Shown: positions 50,110 through 59,637, counted from the first letter of the stretch. The stretch is 64,000 nt of DNA from CADEED01 sp039930985 (GCA_039930985.1 JBDTSV010000175.1:1-64000), one strand, 5' to 3'. Program-made: numbers and translations. The notes: a model not told the origin generated them from the letters alone.

Positions 50110-51063
50110 ATGCCTTCGCGCACGCCCTTCCTGACAGTGGTGATGCCGGTCCATTGCGGAGAACAATGGATCGAAGCGACGCTGGATTCGCTGGCCGCCG
50201 AAGCGGCGGACGACATAGAGGTCATCGTCATCGATGGCAGCCCGGACCAAGGCACGGCCAGTATCGTGATGCGATATGCCGACAGGCTCTCGCTCGAGCT
50301 GATCGCGCGCCCCGATCTGTTGAACTGGCGCACCAAGATAAATTTCGGCATGCAGCGCGCGCGCGCCTCTCACGTCTGCATGCTTTACCAGGACGACATC
50401 TGGCTGCCGGGCCGGGTCGCCGCAATTCGCAAATGGATTGAAGACGCCCCGGAAGCCGTGCTCCATCTCGCACCGACGGCGATCGTCGACCTCAACGGTC
50501 GTGCGCTTGGAATCTGGCGGTGCCCGCTTCCGGCCGACGCAGTGGCGCCCGCGGCTTTGCTGCTGGAACGCCTGCTCGTGCAGAATTTCATCTCGGCGCC
50601 GACCCCGGTGTTCCGGCGCGACGCGTGGTTCGCCTGCAATGGCCTCGATGCCGACCTCTGGTACACGGCTGATTGGGATCTCTGGCTGAAGCTCGCAAGC
50701 CATGGGCCGGTCCACTATCACGACAAGGTGACCGTCGGCTTTCGTATCCACGGTGGCTCGCTGACCATGACCGGCAGTCGCAATCCCGCCGATTTCGAAA
50801 GCCAGATGCGCATCGTGCTGGATCGTCATGTCACCCGGCTCGCGCCCGCGCTGAGCGTTCCGGTCGGGCGCGCCGCGAACGCTTCGATCAAGATCAACGT
50901 TGCGCTTGCGGCCGCATCAGGCGGCGCTCTTGGAGCGCTCGCAAAGGCGGTCGGCCAGCTGCTTCTGCTGGGCCCGCGCGGCGCGCACCGTTACCTGCGC
51001 GATTCACGTCTGTTCGAGCGGGTCGTTCCGCGCCTTCGCGCCAAATTTTCAGGAGCGCTCTAA
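50110..51063 (+). CDS. Family 2 glycosyltransferase
   Basis: A 317-residue GT2/GT-A enzyme. The N-terminus FLTVVMPVHCGEQWIEATLD and the acidic motif in MLYQDDIWLPGRVAAI (D-D near the metal site) are typical. A later segment LWYTADWDLWLKLASHG carries the catalytic acidic residue region (E/D-D-W). It probably transfers the sugar made by the upstream operon to a polysaccharide or lipid carrier. The C-terminal 60 residues are amphipathic and may bind membrane. The methyltransferase gene follows by two bases. Confidence 0.92.
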   Translation: MPSRTPFLTVVMPVHCGEQWIEATLDSLAAEAADDIEVIVIDGSPDQGTASIVMRYADRLSLELIARPDLLNWRTKINFGMQRARASHVCMLYQDDIWLPGRVAAIRKWIEDAPEAVLHLAPTAIVDLNGRALGIWRCPLPADAVAPAALLLERLLVQNFISAPTPVFRRDAWFACNGLDADLWYTADWDLWLKLASHGPVHYHDKVTVGFRIHGGSLTMTGSRNPADFESQMRIVLDRHVTRLAPALSVPVGRAANASIKINVALAAASGGALGALAKAVGQLLLLGPRGAHRYLRDSRLFERVVPRLRAKFSGAL

Positions 51064-51065
51064 CC

Positions 51066-51695
51066 ATGCCCATCGGGCCCGCCGTCCGCCGCGCCTTCGG
51101 CCCGTTCGAACATCTGGTCACGGCGGCCTATCGCTCTATCTATGTCGACCTCGACGACTATGTCGATGCCGTCCACGCCTGGGTCCCGGATGCTCGCGAG
51201 ATATTGGAGGTAGGATGCGGCGAGGGTGCGGTAACCGAGCGCCTTGCGGCCGCTTATCCCGAGGCACGAATCACGGCGATCGACATCACGCCGCGGGTCG
51301 GCCGCCTCTATCGCGGCCCCGCCAACCGGGTTCGATTCCGACAATGCACGGTCCAGGAAATCGCCGCGCTGGAACCCGGCAGATTCGATCTGACGATGAT
51401 CGCCGATGTCATGCACCATGTGCCCGATGCGCTTCGCAAAGGCCTGCTCGATGCGGTCAATGCGTGCATCGCCCCCGGCGGGTCGTTGATCTTCAAGGAA
51501 TGGGAACGCAGCCGCACTCCTATCCACTGGATGTGCCATGCATCGGACCGCTGGCTCACCGGTGATCGCGTGAGCTACATGAGCCGCGACGAGGGTCGCG
51601 CCTTGCTCGCCCAGACCTTTGACAAGGCCGCGCTGATCGACGAACGCCGGGTGGCACCCTGGCGCAACAACATCATGACCCTGGTTCGTCCGTGA
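51066..51695 (+). CDS. Class I SAM-dependent methyltransferase
   Basis: A 209-residue methyltransferase. The SAM motif is ILEVGCGEGAVTERLA, motif II is ITAIDITP, and the post-motif is DLTMIADVMHHVPD. The C-terminal half has GGSLIFKEWERSRTPIHWMC. Probably methylates a sugar or lipid in the pathway. It overlaps GtrA by four bases. Confidence 0.88.
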   Translation: MPIGPAVRRAFGPFEHLVTAAYRSIYVDLDDYVDAVHAWVPDAREILEVGCGEGAVTERLAAAYPEARITAIDITPRVGRLYRGPANRVRFRQCTVQEIAALEPGRFDLTMIADVMHHVPDALRKGLLDAVNACIAPGGSLIFKEWERSRTPIHWMCHASDRWLTGDRVSYMSRDEGRALLAQTFDKAALIDERRVAPWRNNIMTLVRP

Positions 51696-52084
51696 CGCCG
51701 GCCGACATCCTCAAGTATGGCCGACGCTATCTGACGGTGGGAGCGCTGTGCGCGCTGATCCACAATCTGATCATGATCGGTGGGGACTTCTTCGGCGTGC
51801 ACTATCTGCCGGCGACCCTGATCTCGTTCGCCGTGGTGACGCCGCTCGGCTATTTCCTGCATTGCAGATTCACGTTCCGCAAGGCGCATTCGCTCGAAGG
51901 GTTTCTGCGCTTCATGGCCGGAATCGCCATCGGCTATCCGATTTCGCTGGCCCTGATGGTTTTGTTTTGCTCCGGGCTGGGCTTGCCGGTGCTGATCGCG
52001 GCGCCGCTGGCGACCGCTGTGCTGTTCGTCTTCAACTATCTATCGGCCCATTGGGCAATCGTCCGTCGTCTGCGGCAGCATTGA
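51692..52084 (+). CDS. GtrA-family membrane protein (polyprenyl-linked sugar flippase)
   Basis: A 130-residue inner-membrane protein with four transmembrane helices and the family motif CRFTFRKAHS. GtrA-type proteins are thought to flip polyprenol-phosphate-linked sugars across the membrane. It starts with GTG in a GTGA overlap with the methyltransferase stop. This suggests periplasmic modification of a glycan with the sugar made by the cluster. Confidence 0.87.
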   Translation: MTPADILKYGRRYLTVGALCALIHNLIMIGGDFFGVHYLPATLISFAVVTPLGYFLHCRFTFRKAHSLEGFLRFMAGIAIGYPISLALMVLFCSGLGLPVLIAAPLATAVLFVFNYLSAHWAIVRRLRQH

Positions 52085-52104
52085 AGGTTCCTCGAGCCGG
52101 TCTG

Positions 52105-52140
52105 GGCGGCAGGGACATGTAGGGCGCCGCGGCTGCCGCC
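52105..52140 (+). terminator. Possible terminator of the glycan operon
   Basis: GGCGGCA (52105-52111) pairs with TGCCGCC (52134-52140), 20 bases after the gtrA-like gene stop; there is no T run. Confidence 0.4.
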
Positions 52141-52282
52141 GAAGTTAGGCGCCGAAGCCAGCCTCAAGGGTCCCCTCCCGCAACAGGGCGTCGAACGTAT
52201 GAGGGGCAACGTACAGACACCATTGCGTGGCACGCGTATCTGATTGCTTCCGCCCTCATCGGTCGGCAGGAAGCGCGCTCAA

Positions 52283-55200
52283 ATGCATTGCGACGAACGC
52301 ACCCGGTTCCACATCTGGTTCACGGCGCTGCTGCTGAGCGCCCTGGCGGGCGCGTGCAGCTCGAATGGCGAGTCGCTGCTGGGCGCAGGTGGAGTTGCCG
52401 TTCTTGCGCCGACAGTAATCACGGTGTCACCGGCCGACGATTCGGTCGGGGTATCCGTCAACGCCGCAATCATGGCCGGATTCAGCCAGCCGATCGGTCT
52501 CGCTGGCCTGACCGTCTCGGTGACCTGCGCGGCGCCGTGCACGATTCCGGTCGGCACGGTGGCGCTCGACAGCACCGGCACAGTCGCGACATTTTCGATT
52601 CCGGCAAGCCTCGCGCCGGTCACCGCTTATTCGATCACCTTTTCTGGCGCACGGAGCCTGGATACCGGCGTCGTCATGGCAAGTTCCTACCAGTGGAACT
52701 TCACCACGGGTAGTTTGGCCGACATCATCGCGCCGACGGTGAGCGCCACCACTCCGACTGGTCCGGCGGTGCCGATCAACTCGCTGCTCAGCGCGAGCTT
52801 CAGTGAGCCCATGAATCCGCTCACCCTCACCGATTCGACGTTCACACTCGCTTGTCCGCTGGGCGCGCCGGTCACGGGCGTCATGAGTTACGCGGCGAGC
52901 GGCAATGTCGCGATATTCACTCCCACAGCCATGCTGCCGCCGAGCACCACCTGCAGGGCGCAGATCGGCACCGGTGCCCAGGACGTGGCAGGCAACGCGT
53001 TGGCCGGCGCTTACGCCTGGTCTTTCACCACCACCGCGACGGCCGATAGCACCGCACCCACGGTGACTGCCACCACGCCAACCGGCAGCGGTGTGGCGAC
53101 CAACGCCTTGCTCACGGCGAGCTTCAGCGAGCCGATGAACCCACTCTCGCTCACCAACGGGACATTCACGCTGGCCTGCCCGGCGGGCACGCCCGTCAGC
53201 GGAACGGTCGGCTACGCGGTCAGCGGCAGTGTCGCGACATTCACGCCGTCGGCACTGCTGCCAGCCAGCATCACCTGTGCCGCCACACTAACTACCGGGG
53301 TGGAGGACGCATCCGGAAATTCCCTGGGTAGCGCAGTTGGCTGGAGTTTCACCACCAGCGCGGCGCCCGACACGGCCAGCCCGACCGTGAGCTCGACCAG
53401 CCCGGTCACGGGTGCCGGCGCAGTTCCGATCAATACCCTCATCACCGCCAGCTTCAGCGAGGGCATGGATCCGCTCACGGTGACGAGCGCGACATTCACG
53501 TTGGCCTGCCCGGGAACCACGCCGGTGGCGGGGATCGTGGGGTACGCGGTCAACGGCAATCTCGCGACGTTCACGCCCGCAGCGCCCTTGCCAGCCAGCA
53601 GCAGTTGCACGGTGCGACTGACGACCGGCGTTACGGATGCGGCCGGCAACCCTCTGGCCGCGCCTTTCAACTGGGGATTCGACACGGGCGCGGTCGCGGA
53701 CATCACCGCCCCCACGGTCGGCGTCACGACTCCCAGTGGTGCTGGTGTTGCCCTCAACACGGTGGTCACGGTGAGTTTCAGCGAGCCCATGAATGCGCTC
53801 ACGTTGACCAGTTCGACATTCACGCTGGCGTGTCCTGGAGGTACGCCGGTCCCGGGCGCGGTCGGTTATGCAGTCAGCGGCAGCATCGCCACGTTCACAC
53901 CCTCTGCAGCGTTGCCCGCCAGCACGACCTGCATCGCGCGGATCGGGACCGGTGCGCAAGACGCGGCGGGCAATGCAGTGGCGGCGGCGTTTAGCTGGAA
54001 CTTCACCACCGGCGTGGCGCCAGACCTCACCGCGCCGACGGTGAGTTCGACCAGCCCCGCGGCGGGCACTACGGGCGTCGCCATCAACTCGCTGATCACC
54101 GCCAGCTTTAACGAGCCAATGGACCCGCTCACGCTCACGAGCGCGACGTTCACGCTGTCGTGCCCCGGGGGTTCGCCGGTCACGGGAACCGTCGGCTATG
54201 CGGTCAGCGGCAATGTCGCCACGTTCACGCCCACGGCAGTGTTGCCCGCCAGTACGATCTGCACGGCGCAGATCGGCACGGGTGCACAGGATGCGGCGGG
54301 CAACGGACTCGCCACCGCATTCAGCTGGAGCTTCACCACCGGCGTGGCGCCGGATGTCACGGCACCCACGGTGAGTTCGACCAGTCCCGCGGCGAGCGCC
54401 ACGGGCGTGGCTATCAACACGTTGGTCACCGCCAGCTTCAGCGAGCCGATGGATCCGCTCACACTCACGAGCGCAATTTTCACACTGGGCTGCCCAGCAG
54501 GAGCGCCGGTCACGGGAACCGTTGGCTATGCCGTCAGCGGCAACGTGGCGACGTTCACCCCCACCGCCGTATTGCCAGCAAGCACGATTTGTACCGCGCA
54601 GATCGGTACAGGTGCACAGGATGCGGCGGGCAACGCTATCGCGGCCGCGTTCAGCTGGAGTTTCACCACGGGAGTCGCGCCCGACGTCACGCCACCAACG
54701 GTGACCTCGACGAATCCTTTGACTGGCGCCGTGGGTGTCTGCACCAACAAGACCATCAATGCCACATTCAGCGAGGCCATGGACCCGTTGACGATTTCGA
54801 CCGCGACTCTTGCACTGACAGTAACCGCCGGAGCGGCGGTCACGGGAGTGGTGACCTTCGACGCGATGACGAACATCGCGACCTTCGATCCGGGCGTCGA
54901 TCTCATCGGCAGTCCCGCGACTAACTACACCGCCACCATCCGCGGCGGCTCTTCCGGCGTAAAGGATCTGGCCGGCAATCCGCTCGCCGCCGACGTGGTC
55001 ACCACCTTCACCACCAACTCATCCACCTGCACGACTGCCCCACCACTCGGTGTCGCGGCTCCCTTTGGCGGATTCGGCGGCCTTGCGACGCTCACCAATG
55101 ACGGACTCGCCACCGTCATCAACGGCGACATCGGCGTGAATGCAGCCTCGACCACCATTACCGGACTGCATGATGCGGGCGGCAACGTCTACACGATTAC

Positions 55201-55849
55201 CCCGGACAACAATGGCTCGGTGAATGGACTCATATATACAGCTACCGCGCCGCCGGGTTCCCCCGCCGGTGTCGCGGTGACGCAGGCGCGCACAGCCGCC
55301 CTGGCCAGTTTCAATTCGATCTCGCCAGCGAACCTTCCCGGCGGAATCGACGTTTCGAGTCTGGCGCAGTGCCCAAGCTGCGGAGGCGCGGGTGGCGGCG
55401 CCGATGAGCTGGCCGGACGCACGCTGCCGCCCGGGATCTATCTATCCGCCGCCGGCACGTTCGATATCGGCGGCGCGGGTCGTACCACCGCCAACCTGAC
55501 GCTCGACGCCGGCGGCGACACCAATGCTGTGTGGGTGTTTCAGACCACTGCGGGCACGGGCACGCTCAACGTCGGCCTGACCGGTCCTGCCACCCCGGCG
55601 GTTCCGATAATGGTGCTGCTGGTGAACGGCGCGCAGCCTCGCAACGTGTTCTGGTTCGTGCCCGCGGGCGCCACGATCGGTACGGGCTCGACCGTCGCGG
55701 CTACCTTGTTGGCCAACGCAGCCATCACCATCTCCACCACCGGCGGCAGCCCGCCGACCGCGGTTGTGACCACGATAAATGGGCGCGCGATCTCGCTCAC
55801 CGCCGCCGTGACGATGACCAACGCTGTTATCAACGTACCGCCGCCGTAA
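52283..55849 (+). CDS. Lipoprotein with eight Ig-like repeats and a DUF3494 ice-binding-like domain
   Basis: An 1188-residue lipoprotein (lipobox LAGAC). From about residue 45 there are eight Ig-like (Big_5/SbsA-type) domains of about 105-110 residues, each with APTV-x-x-T-P, ASFSEPM(D/N)PLTLT and a W-x-F-T-T ending. The C-terminal 260 residues are DUF3494 (PFGGFGGLATLTNDG, ADELAGRTLPPGIY, VWVFQTTAGTGTLNVGLTG), a beta-helix known from ice-binding proteins and adhesins. The fold probably makes a surface adhesin. ATG 52283 with AGGAAG upstream is preferred over TTG 52244. Confidence 0.9.
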   Translation: MHCDERTRFHIWFTALLLSALAGACSSNGESLLGAGGVAVLAPTVITVSPADDSVGVSVNAAIMAGFSQPIGLAGLTVSVTCAAPCTIPVGTVALDSTGTVATFSIPASLAPVTAYSITFSGARSLDTGVVMASSYQWNFTTGSLADIIAPTVSATTPTGPAVPINSLLSASFSEPMNPLTLTDSTFTLACPLGAPVTGVMSYAASGNVAIFTPTAMLPPSTTCRAQIGTGAQDVAGNALAGAYAWSFTTTATADSTAPTVTATTPTGSGVATNALLTASFSEPMNPLSLTNGTFTLACPAGTPVSGTVGYAVSGSVATFTPSALLPASITCAATLTTGVEDASGNSLGSAVGWSFTTSAAPDTASPTVSSTSPVTGAGAVPINTLITASFSEGMDPLTVTSATFTLACPGTTPVAGIVGYAVNGNLATFTPAAPLPASSSCTVRLTTGVTDAAGNPLAAPFNWGFDTGAVADITAPTVGVTTPSGAGVALNTVVTVSFSEPMNALTLTSSTFTLACPGGTPVPGAVGYAVSGSIATFTPSAALPASTTCIARIGTGAQDAAGNAVAAAFSWNFTTGVAPDLTAPTVSSTSPAAGTTGVAINSLITASFNEPMDPLTLTSATFTLSCPGGSPVTGTVGYAVSGNVATFTPTAVLPASTICTAQIGTGAQDAAGNGLATAFSWSFTTGVAPDVTAPTVSSTSPAASATGVAINTLVTASFSEPMDPLTLTSAIFTLGCPAGAPVTGTVGYAVSGNVATFTPTAVLPASTICTAQIGTGAQDAAGNAIAAAFSWSFTTGVAPDVTPPTVTSTNPLTGAVGVCTNKTINATFSEAMDPLTISTATLALTVTAGAAVTGVVTFDAMTNIATFDPGVDLIGSPATNYTATIRGGSSGVKDLAGNPLAADVVTTFTTNSSTCTTAPPLGVAAPFGGFGGLATLTNDGLATVINGDIGVNAASTTITGLHDAGGNVYTITPDNNGSVNGLIYTATAPPGSPAGVAVTQARTAALASFNSISPANLPGGIDVSSLAQCPSCGGAGGGADELAGRTLPPGIYLSAAGTFDIGGAGRTTANLTLDAGGDTNAVWVFQTTAGTGTLNVGLTGPATPAVPIMVLLVNGAQPRNVFWFVPAGATIGTGSTVAATLLANAAITISTTGGSPPTAVVTTINGRAISLTAAVTMTNAVINVPPP
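52726..54700 (+). repeat. Tandem Ig-domain DNA repeats, about 320-330 bases each
   Basis: Six consecutive units within the lipoprotein gene (domains 2-7) are similar at the DNA level. Units 6 (about 54030-54357) and 7 (about 54358-54690) are nearly identical, including long identical runs around GGAACCGT.GGCTATGC and GTGTTGCCCGCCAGTACGAT. Recent duplication is likely. Confidence 0.7.
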
Positions 55850-56035
55850 AAGCGGGCAGGGGCGCCGGTATTGTTGTTAGCGATGACCGGCCATTGGGCC
55901 GATGCCGAGCGCGGCCGGGCCCGATGCGCAGGACTTGGCCTACACCGACCAGCGCTTCCAACGATGTGCCCCACCGTACAGAGCAGTCTCGGTCAGGATA
56001 GGATCACTGACTCCCACCCCCGCTCAGAGGCCTCC
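55850..56035. other. Intergenic region before the DUF3096 gene
   Basis: 186 bases without a recognised feature besides the promoter expected for the small gene. Confidence 0.3.
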
Positions 56036-56185
56036 ATGAATCTTCATATCACGATCGGCCCGCTGCTCTCACTCATTGCGGGCATCCTGATCTTCATCGT
56101 GCCGCGGCTGCTCAACTACATCGTCGCGATTTACCTGATCGCCATGGGCTTGATCGGACTCTTCGGCACCGGCGCGTTTCACTGA
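56036..56185 (+). CDS. DUF3096 small membrane protein
   Basis: A 49-residue, very hydrophobic protein with two helices (ITIGPLLSLIAGILIFIVPR and a second around LNYIVAIYLIAMGLIGLFG), the DUF3096 pattern of unknown function. ATG 56036 follows AGAGGC. The family is short and widespread in Proteobacteria. Confidence 0.85.
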   Translation: MNLHITIGPLLSLIAGILIFIVPRLLNYIVAIYLIAMGLIGLFGTGAFH

Positions 56186-56295
56186 GCATCGCGCGTCCGG
56201 CCGGGAGGATGGCCAGCGATCACGACACGGATGTCCGGCAGCTCTGACGCGCCGTTGCTACGTTTGCGAGCCGACTGAGTGGCAGCCGATGCTGC

Positions 56296-56847
56296 TCACG
56301 GGTTGCGGCGCAGCGGGGCACCGAAATCCTGAACCCAGTAGATGTGGCCGCGCTTCTTGCCGGTGGCCAGTCCAACGCCAATGTGCTGGAACCTCGTGTC
56401 CATGATGTTGGCGCAATGTCCGGGGCTGCCCAGCCACCCGGCCACCACTTCCTCCGCCGACGTAGGCCCGAAAGCGATGTTTTCGCCCGTCAGCTTCGAT
56501 TGGTATCCGGCGCGCAGCACGCGCTCTCTGGGCTGACTGCCGTCGGCCGCGCGATGATCGAAGTATTTTCTTCGCGCCATGTCGTGCGCAAGACTCGCCG
56601 CGGCTTCATCGAGCGGGCGAACAGCCTGCAAGGGCGGTGCGGCAGCAAAATGCTCATCGCCACACATCCTGCCTCTGGCTCTCGCCGCATTGACCAATTC
56701 CACGACGCGCGCTCTAACCACTGAGTCAGGGTGTCGACCGACGATTGCATCGGCGGCCAATGCTGTCGAAACCATTGCGGCCATCGTCAGGATGGCGAAG
56801 CAACGCACCCGGACTTGCCCGCGCCTGTGATGGGGGATGCCAGACAT
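56296..56847 (-). CDS. Exported CAP (SCP/PR1) domain protein
   Basis: A 183-residue exported protein with a signal peptide (to about ALAAD). CAP motifs: LVNAARARGRMCG, LAHDMARRKYFDHRAADG, TGENIAFGPTSAEEVVAGWL and SPGHCANIMDTRFQHIGVGL. The His and Glu residues of the CAP cavity are kept. The function is unknown; bacterial CAP proteins bind lipids or have protease-like roles. Confidence 0.92.
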   Translation of the reverse strand: MSGIPHHRRGQVRVRCFAILTMAAMVSTALAADAIVGRHPDSVVRARVVELVNAARARGRMCGDEHFAAAPPLQAVRPLDEAAASLAHDMARRKYFDHRAADGSQPRERVLRAGYQSKLTGENIAFGPTSAEEVVAGWLGSPGHCANIMDTRFQHIGVGLATGKKRGHIYWVQDFGAPLRRNP

Positions 56848-56964
56848 CGCCCGCAGTATCCGGTAACACCGCTGAATGCCGGGTGAATCTCCAGACGAAT
56901 TTACATAGTGAGGCCTTGCTCACGAGGCTTCAGTTCGGTGCCACGCCGCCGATAACCGTCAACC

Positions 56965-58029
56965 ATGATTGCCGCTATCCGCACCGGGATCGGCTCGCTT
57001 GTGGATCATTGGTTCCGCGGGGCGCGTGTACGAACGGGCGCGCTGGTGATCAACGATCGGCAGGGATGCCGGGAACCGCTTCGCCCGATGGGTTCCGCAG
57101 ACGGTAGCCAGTGTCCGGGTGCGCATGCGGACATCGCCATGCGGCGGTTCATGGCACATGCGCTCGATGCGAGTCTCGAGGAATTGCGCAACGAGGCAAC
57201 TCCATCGGAGCTTGCCGAGCTTGCTCCGGCCATGCGCGTGCTCGGCAATCTCAAACTGCAAGCGAAATACCTTCCGCGCCGTCCATCGCTTTTGCCGCGG
57301 CTCATGACCGCCATCAACAACGACTCGAACTCGATGGGTGCGATGGCGAAGATCATTGGCGAGGACGGCACGCTCCTGAGTGGTCTCCTGAGGCTGGCAA
57401 ACAGCTCTTTTTACCGACTGAGCGGAAACAAGCCAATTGACAGCCTGGAGAAGGCGGTGGCGCTCGTGGGTACCGACGGATTGCGCTCGCTGGTGGCGAC
57501 CGCTCTGCTGCACCCGGTCATGACCGGATCGCCAGGAGCCTTCTCCTCATTCGCCGAGGCAACCTGGGAGCACAGCCAATACTCCGCTGGGTGCGCCGAA
57601 CTACATGCAGTTCGAATCGAGCAGGCCGATGCGTTCAGTGCGCGGCTGTTGGTATTGCTACTCGGCCTCGCGAGCAATGCCGTGTTCCGCGTCGCGCGAG
57701 AGCATTGTCTGGCCGAAGCACACGACGTGCGGCCGGCGGCCATGGCCAAATTGCTCGACGACTGGGTGCCCTTCATGGCGCTGCGCATCGCCGAGAATTG
57801 GCAGCTACCCGCGGACCTGTGCAACGTGCTCTCGGCCCCGGCCGTGCCGGGTCTGGCTCGCTCGCTGCGCTTCGGGCGACTGGCGGGCGCGCTGCTAGTG
57901 CTGGTGAATCGCGGGCACATGCGAGAGCTCTCGGCGCGCGCGATCGTGCTCGCCGACGATCACCGTCGCGCGCAAGTGGATCGATTGTGGTCGCGCCTCG
58001 CGATCATGCACCTCTCCGCCACGCGCTGA
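56965..58029 (+). CDS. HDOD-domain protein
   Basis: A 354-residue protein with an HDOD output domain from about residue 105 (LPRRPSLLPRLMTAINND, IIGEDGTLLSGLLRLANSSF, ISLEKAV-like DSLEKAVALVGTDGLRSLVA). HDOD proteins relate to HD hydrolases but lack the metal site; they act in signalling with diguanylate or two-component systems. The N-terminal 60 residues have no family match, so a later start is possible. No partner regulator is adjacent. Confidence 0.85.
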   Translation: MIAAIRTGIGSLVDHWFRGARVRTGALVINDRQGCREPLRPMGSADGSQCPGAHADIAMRRFMAHALDASLEELRNEATPSELAELAPAMRVLGNLKLQAKYLPRRPSLLPRLMTAINNDSNSMGAMAKIIGEDGTLLSGLLRLANSSFYRLSGNKPIDSLEKAVALVGTDGLRSLVATALLHPVMTGSPGAFSSFAEATWEHSQYSAGCAELHAVRIEQADAFSARLLVLLLGLASNAVFRVAREHCLAEAHDVRPAAMAKLLDDWVPFMALRIAENWQLPADLCNVLSAPAVPGLARSLRFGRLAGALLVLVNRGHMRELSARAIVLADDHRRAQVDRLWSRLAIMHLSATR

Positions 58030-58033
58030 TCTG

Positions 58034-59536
58034 CTACCACGGCGCCGATTTGTAGTCCTTCAGGAACTGTCCCCACACATGCTCGCCGGTGAGGCGTCCG
58101 GCGAAGATCGGGTCGACGATTCGCGCCGCGCCGTCGATGATGTCGAGCGGCGGTGAGAATCCGGCCTCCGCCTTGCGCGCCGCGTGCACGGCGGGGTCTT
58201 CGTCGGTGATCCATCCGGTGTCCACGGCGTTCATGTGGATGCCATCCTTCACGAAGTCCGGCGCGCTCGTCCGGGTCATCATGTTCAGCGCCGCTTTTGC
58301 CATGTTGGTGTGCGCGTGCTTGTCGGTCTTCGTGGCCCGATAGAACTGCCCCTCGATCGCGCTGACATTGACGATGTGTTTGTGAGCACCGGCCGTACTC
58401 ACCATGAGTGGCTTCAGGCGGGCGTTGAGGATGTACGGCGCAATGGCGTTCACGAGTTGTACTTCCAGCAGCTCGGGTGTTTCGACTTCGTGCATGCGCA
58501 GACGCCAGCTGTTCATTTCCCGCAGATCGATTTGCTGCCGGTCCTCGTCGAAGCGATTCTCGGGGAACAGTGTCTCCCCGCCGCGGTAATCCTCGTCCAG
58601 ATAGCGTCGCTGCGAGAGAGCGGCACTGCGCAAGAGACCCTCGTGACTATGCTCCGCCGCCGCCATGAGCGAGGTAGGCGCGCGCGACCCTTCGAGCATG
58701 CGGCTCAGCTCGTCATGACTCGAAAGCACGCATCGCAGGTCCGTCGGCAGCGCGGCGATCGCTTGCGCTTCCCGCGCCAGCAGGTGCTGAAAGAATCCCG
58801 CCGGCCGCCGCACCGTCTGGCACGCGTTGTTGAGAATGTAGTCGAGGCGCGGCAGTCGATCGGCCAAAAATCTCGTGAATAGCTCCACGCTCGGCGTGTG
58901 GCGCAGGTCCAGTCCGTGGATCTGTAGCCGTTCCCGATACGAGGCGGCATCCGGCTCCTTCGAGTAGCGGTCGGCAGCATCGACCGGGAAGCGCGTGGTG
59001 ACGATGACATTCGCGCCGGCGCGCAGTAGTTTGAGCGAAGCCTGGTAGCCGATCTTCACGCGCGCACCCGTGACGAGTGCGTAATGGCCGCTCAAGTCCG
59101 CGCTCTGCTCGCGCTTGGCGTAGTTGAAGTCGCCACACGGCTCGCACATCGAATCGTAGTAGCGATGCACTTTCGCAAAGGGCTGCTTGCAGACGTAACA
59201 ATCGCGCTCGCGATTCAGACGGGGCCGCTCATCCAGGTCTTCGGGCTTCGGTGGTTCCAGCCACAGTGGGGTAAACACCTCTTTACGGCGCTGAATGCGC
59301 AAGCCCGCCTGCTCGAGTGCTTTGCGGTCATGCTCCTTCGCGGCTTCGCGTTCGGCGCGCCGAAAGGCCTTCGCCATCCTGACGAGACCTTGGCGCTCGG
59401 GCTTTGCGACCAGCCCGGCGAGGGTGAGCAACTCGCGACGCTGTTCCTGTGTAAAGCGCGTCAGATGTGAGCGATCCGCTTCGATCGCTTGCAGTACTCG
59501 TACGCACGTGCGCAGGTCGTCGTCTGAAATATCCAT
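58034..59536 (-). CDS. SDR oxidoreductase with a zinc-binding N-terminal extension
   Basis: A 500-residue protein. Residues 1-115 are a charged helical domain, followed by a Cys4 zinc site (CYVCKQPFAKVHRYYDSMCE and CGDF, about 113-135). The SDR Rossmann fold starts with YALVTGARVKIGYQ. The active-site region reads NVSAIEGQFYRATKTDKHA, then HTNMAKAALNM: the Y-x-x-x-K is YRATK, with a ten-residue insertion before the AKAAL helix. The layout resembles proteins also found in fungi and plants. Substrate unknown. It converges with the HDOD gene, 4 bases apart. Confidence 0.85.
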   Translation of the reverse strand: MDISDDDLRTCVRVLQAIEADRSHLTRFTQEQRRELLTLAGLVAKPERQGLVRMAKAFRRAEREAAKEHDRKALEQAGLRIQRRKEVFTPLWLEPPKPEDLDERPRLNRERDCYVCKQPFAKVHRYYDSMCEPCGDFNYAKREQSADLSGHYALVTGARVKIGYQASLKLLRAGANVIVTTRFPVDAADRYSKEPDAASYRERLQIHGLDLRHTPSVELFTRFLADRLPRLDYILNNACQTVRRPAGFFQHLLAREAQAIAALPTDLRCVLSSHDELSRMLEGSRAPTSLMAAAEHSHEGLLRSAALSQRRYLDEDYRGGETLFPENRFDEDRQQIDLREMNSWRLRMHEVETPELLEVQLVNAIAPYILNARLKPLMVSTAGAHKHIVNVSAIEGQFYRATKTDKHAHTNMAKAALNMMTRTSAPDFVKDGIHMNAVDTGWITDEDPAVHAARKAEAGFSPPLDIIDGAARIVDPIFAGRLTGEHVWGQFLKDYKSAPW

Positions 59537-59637
59537 GCGAGCATTGTATGGGTCCGCCGGACGGGAGGCTGCCCGGCCGCGCAGCGTGATTGAAGGACAG
59601 ACCCTTTCGCTCGCGCTACTCTCGCGAGGGAATCATC

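Noticed and set aside
52279..54906. Regular repeats suggesting a CRISPR-like or satellite array
   Set aside because: The period is about 320-330 bases and the units translate to Ig-like domains in one open frame.
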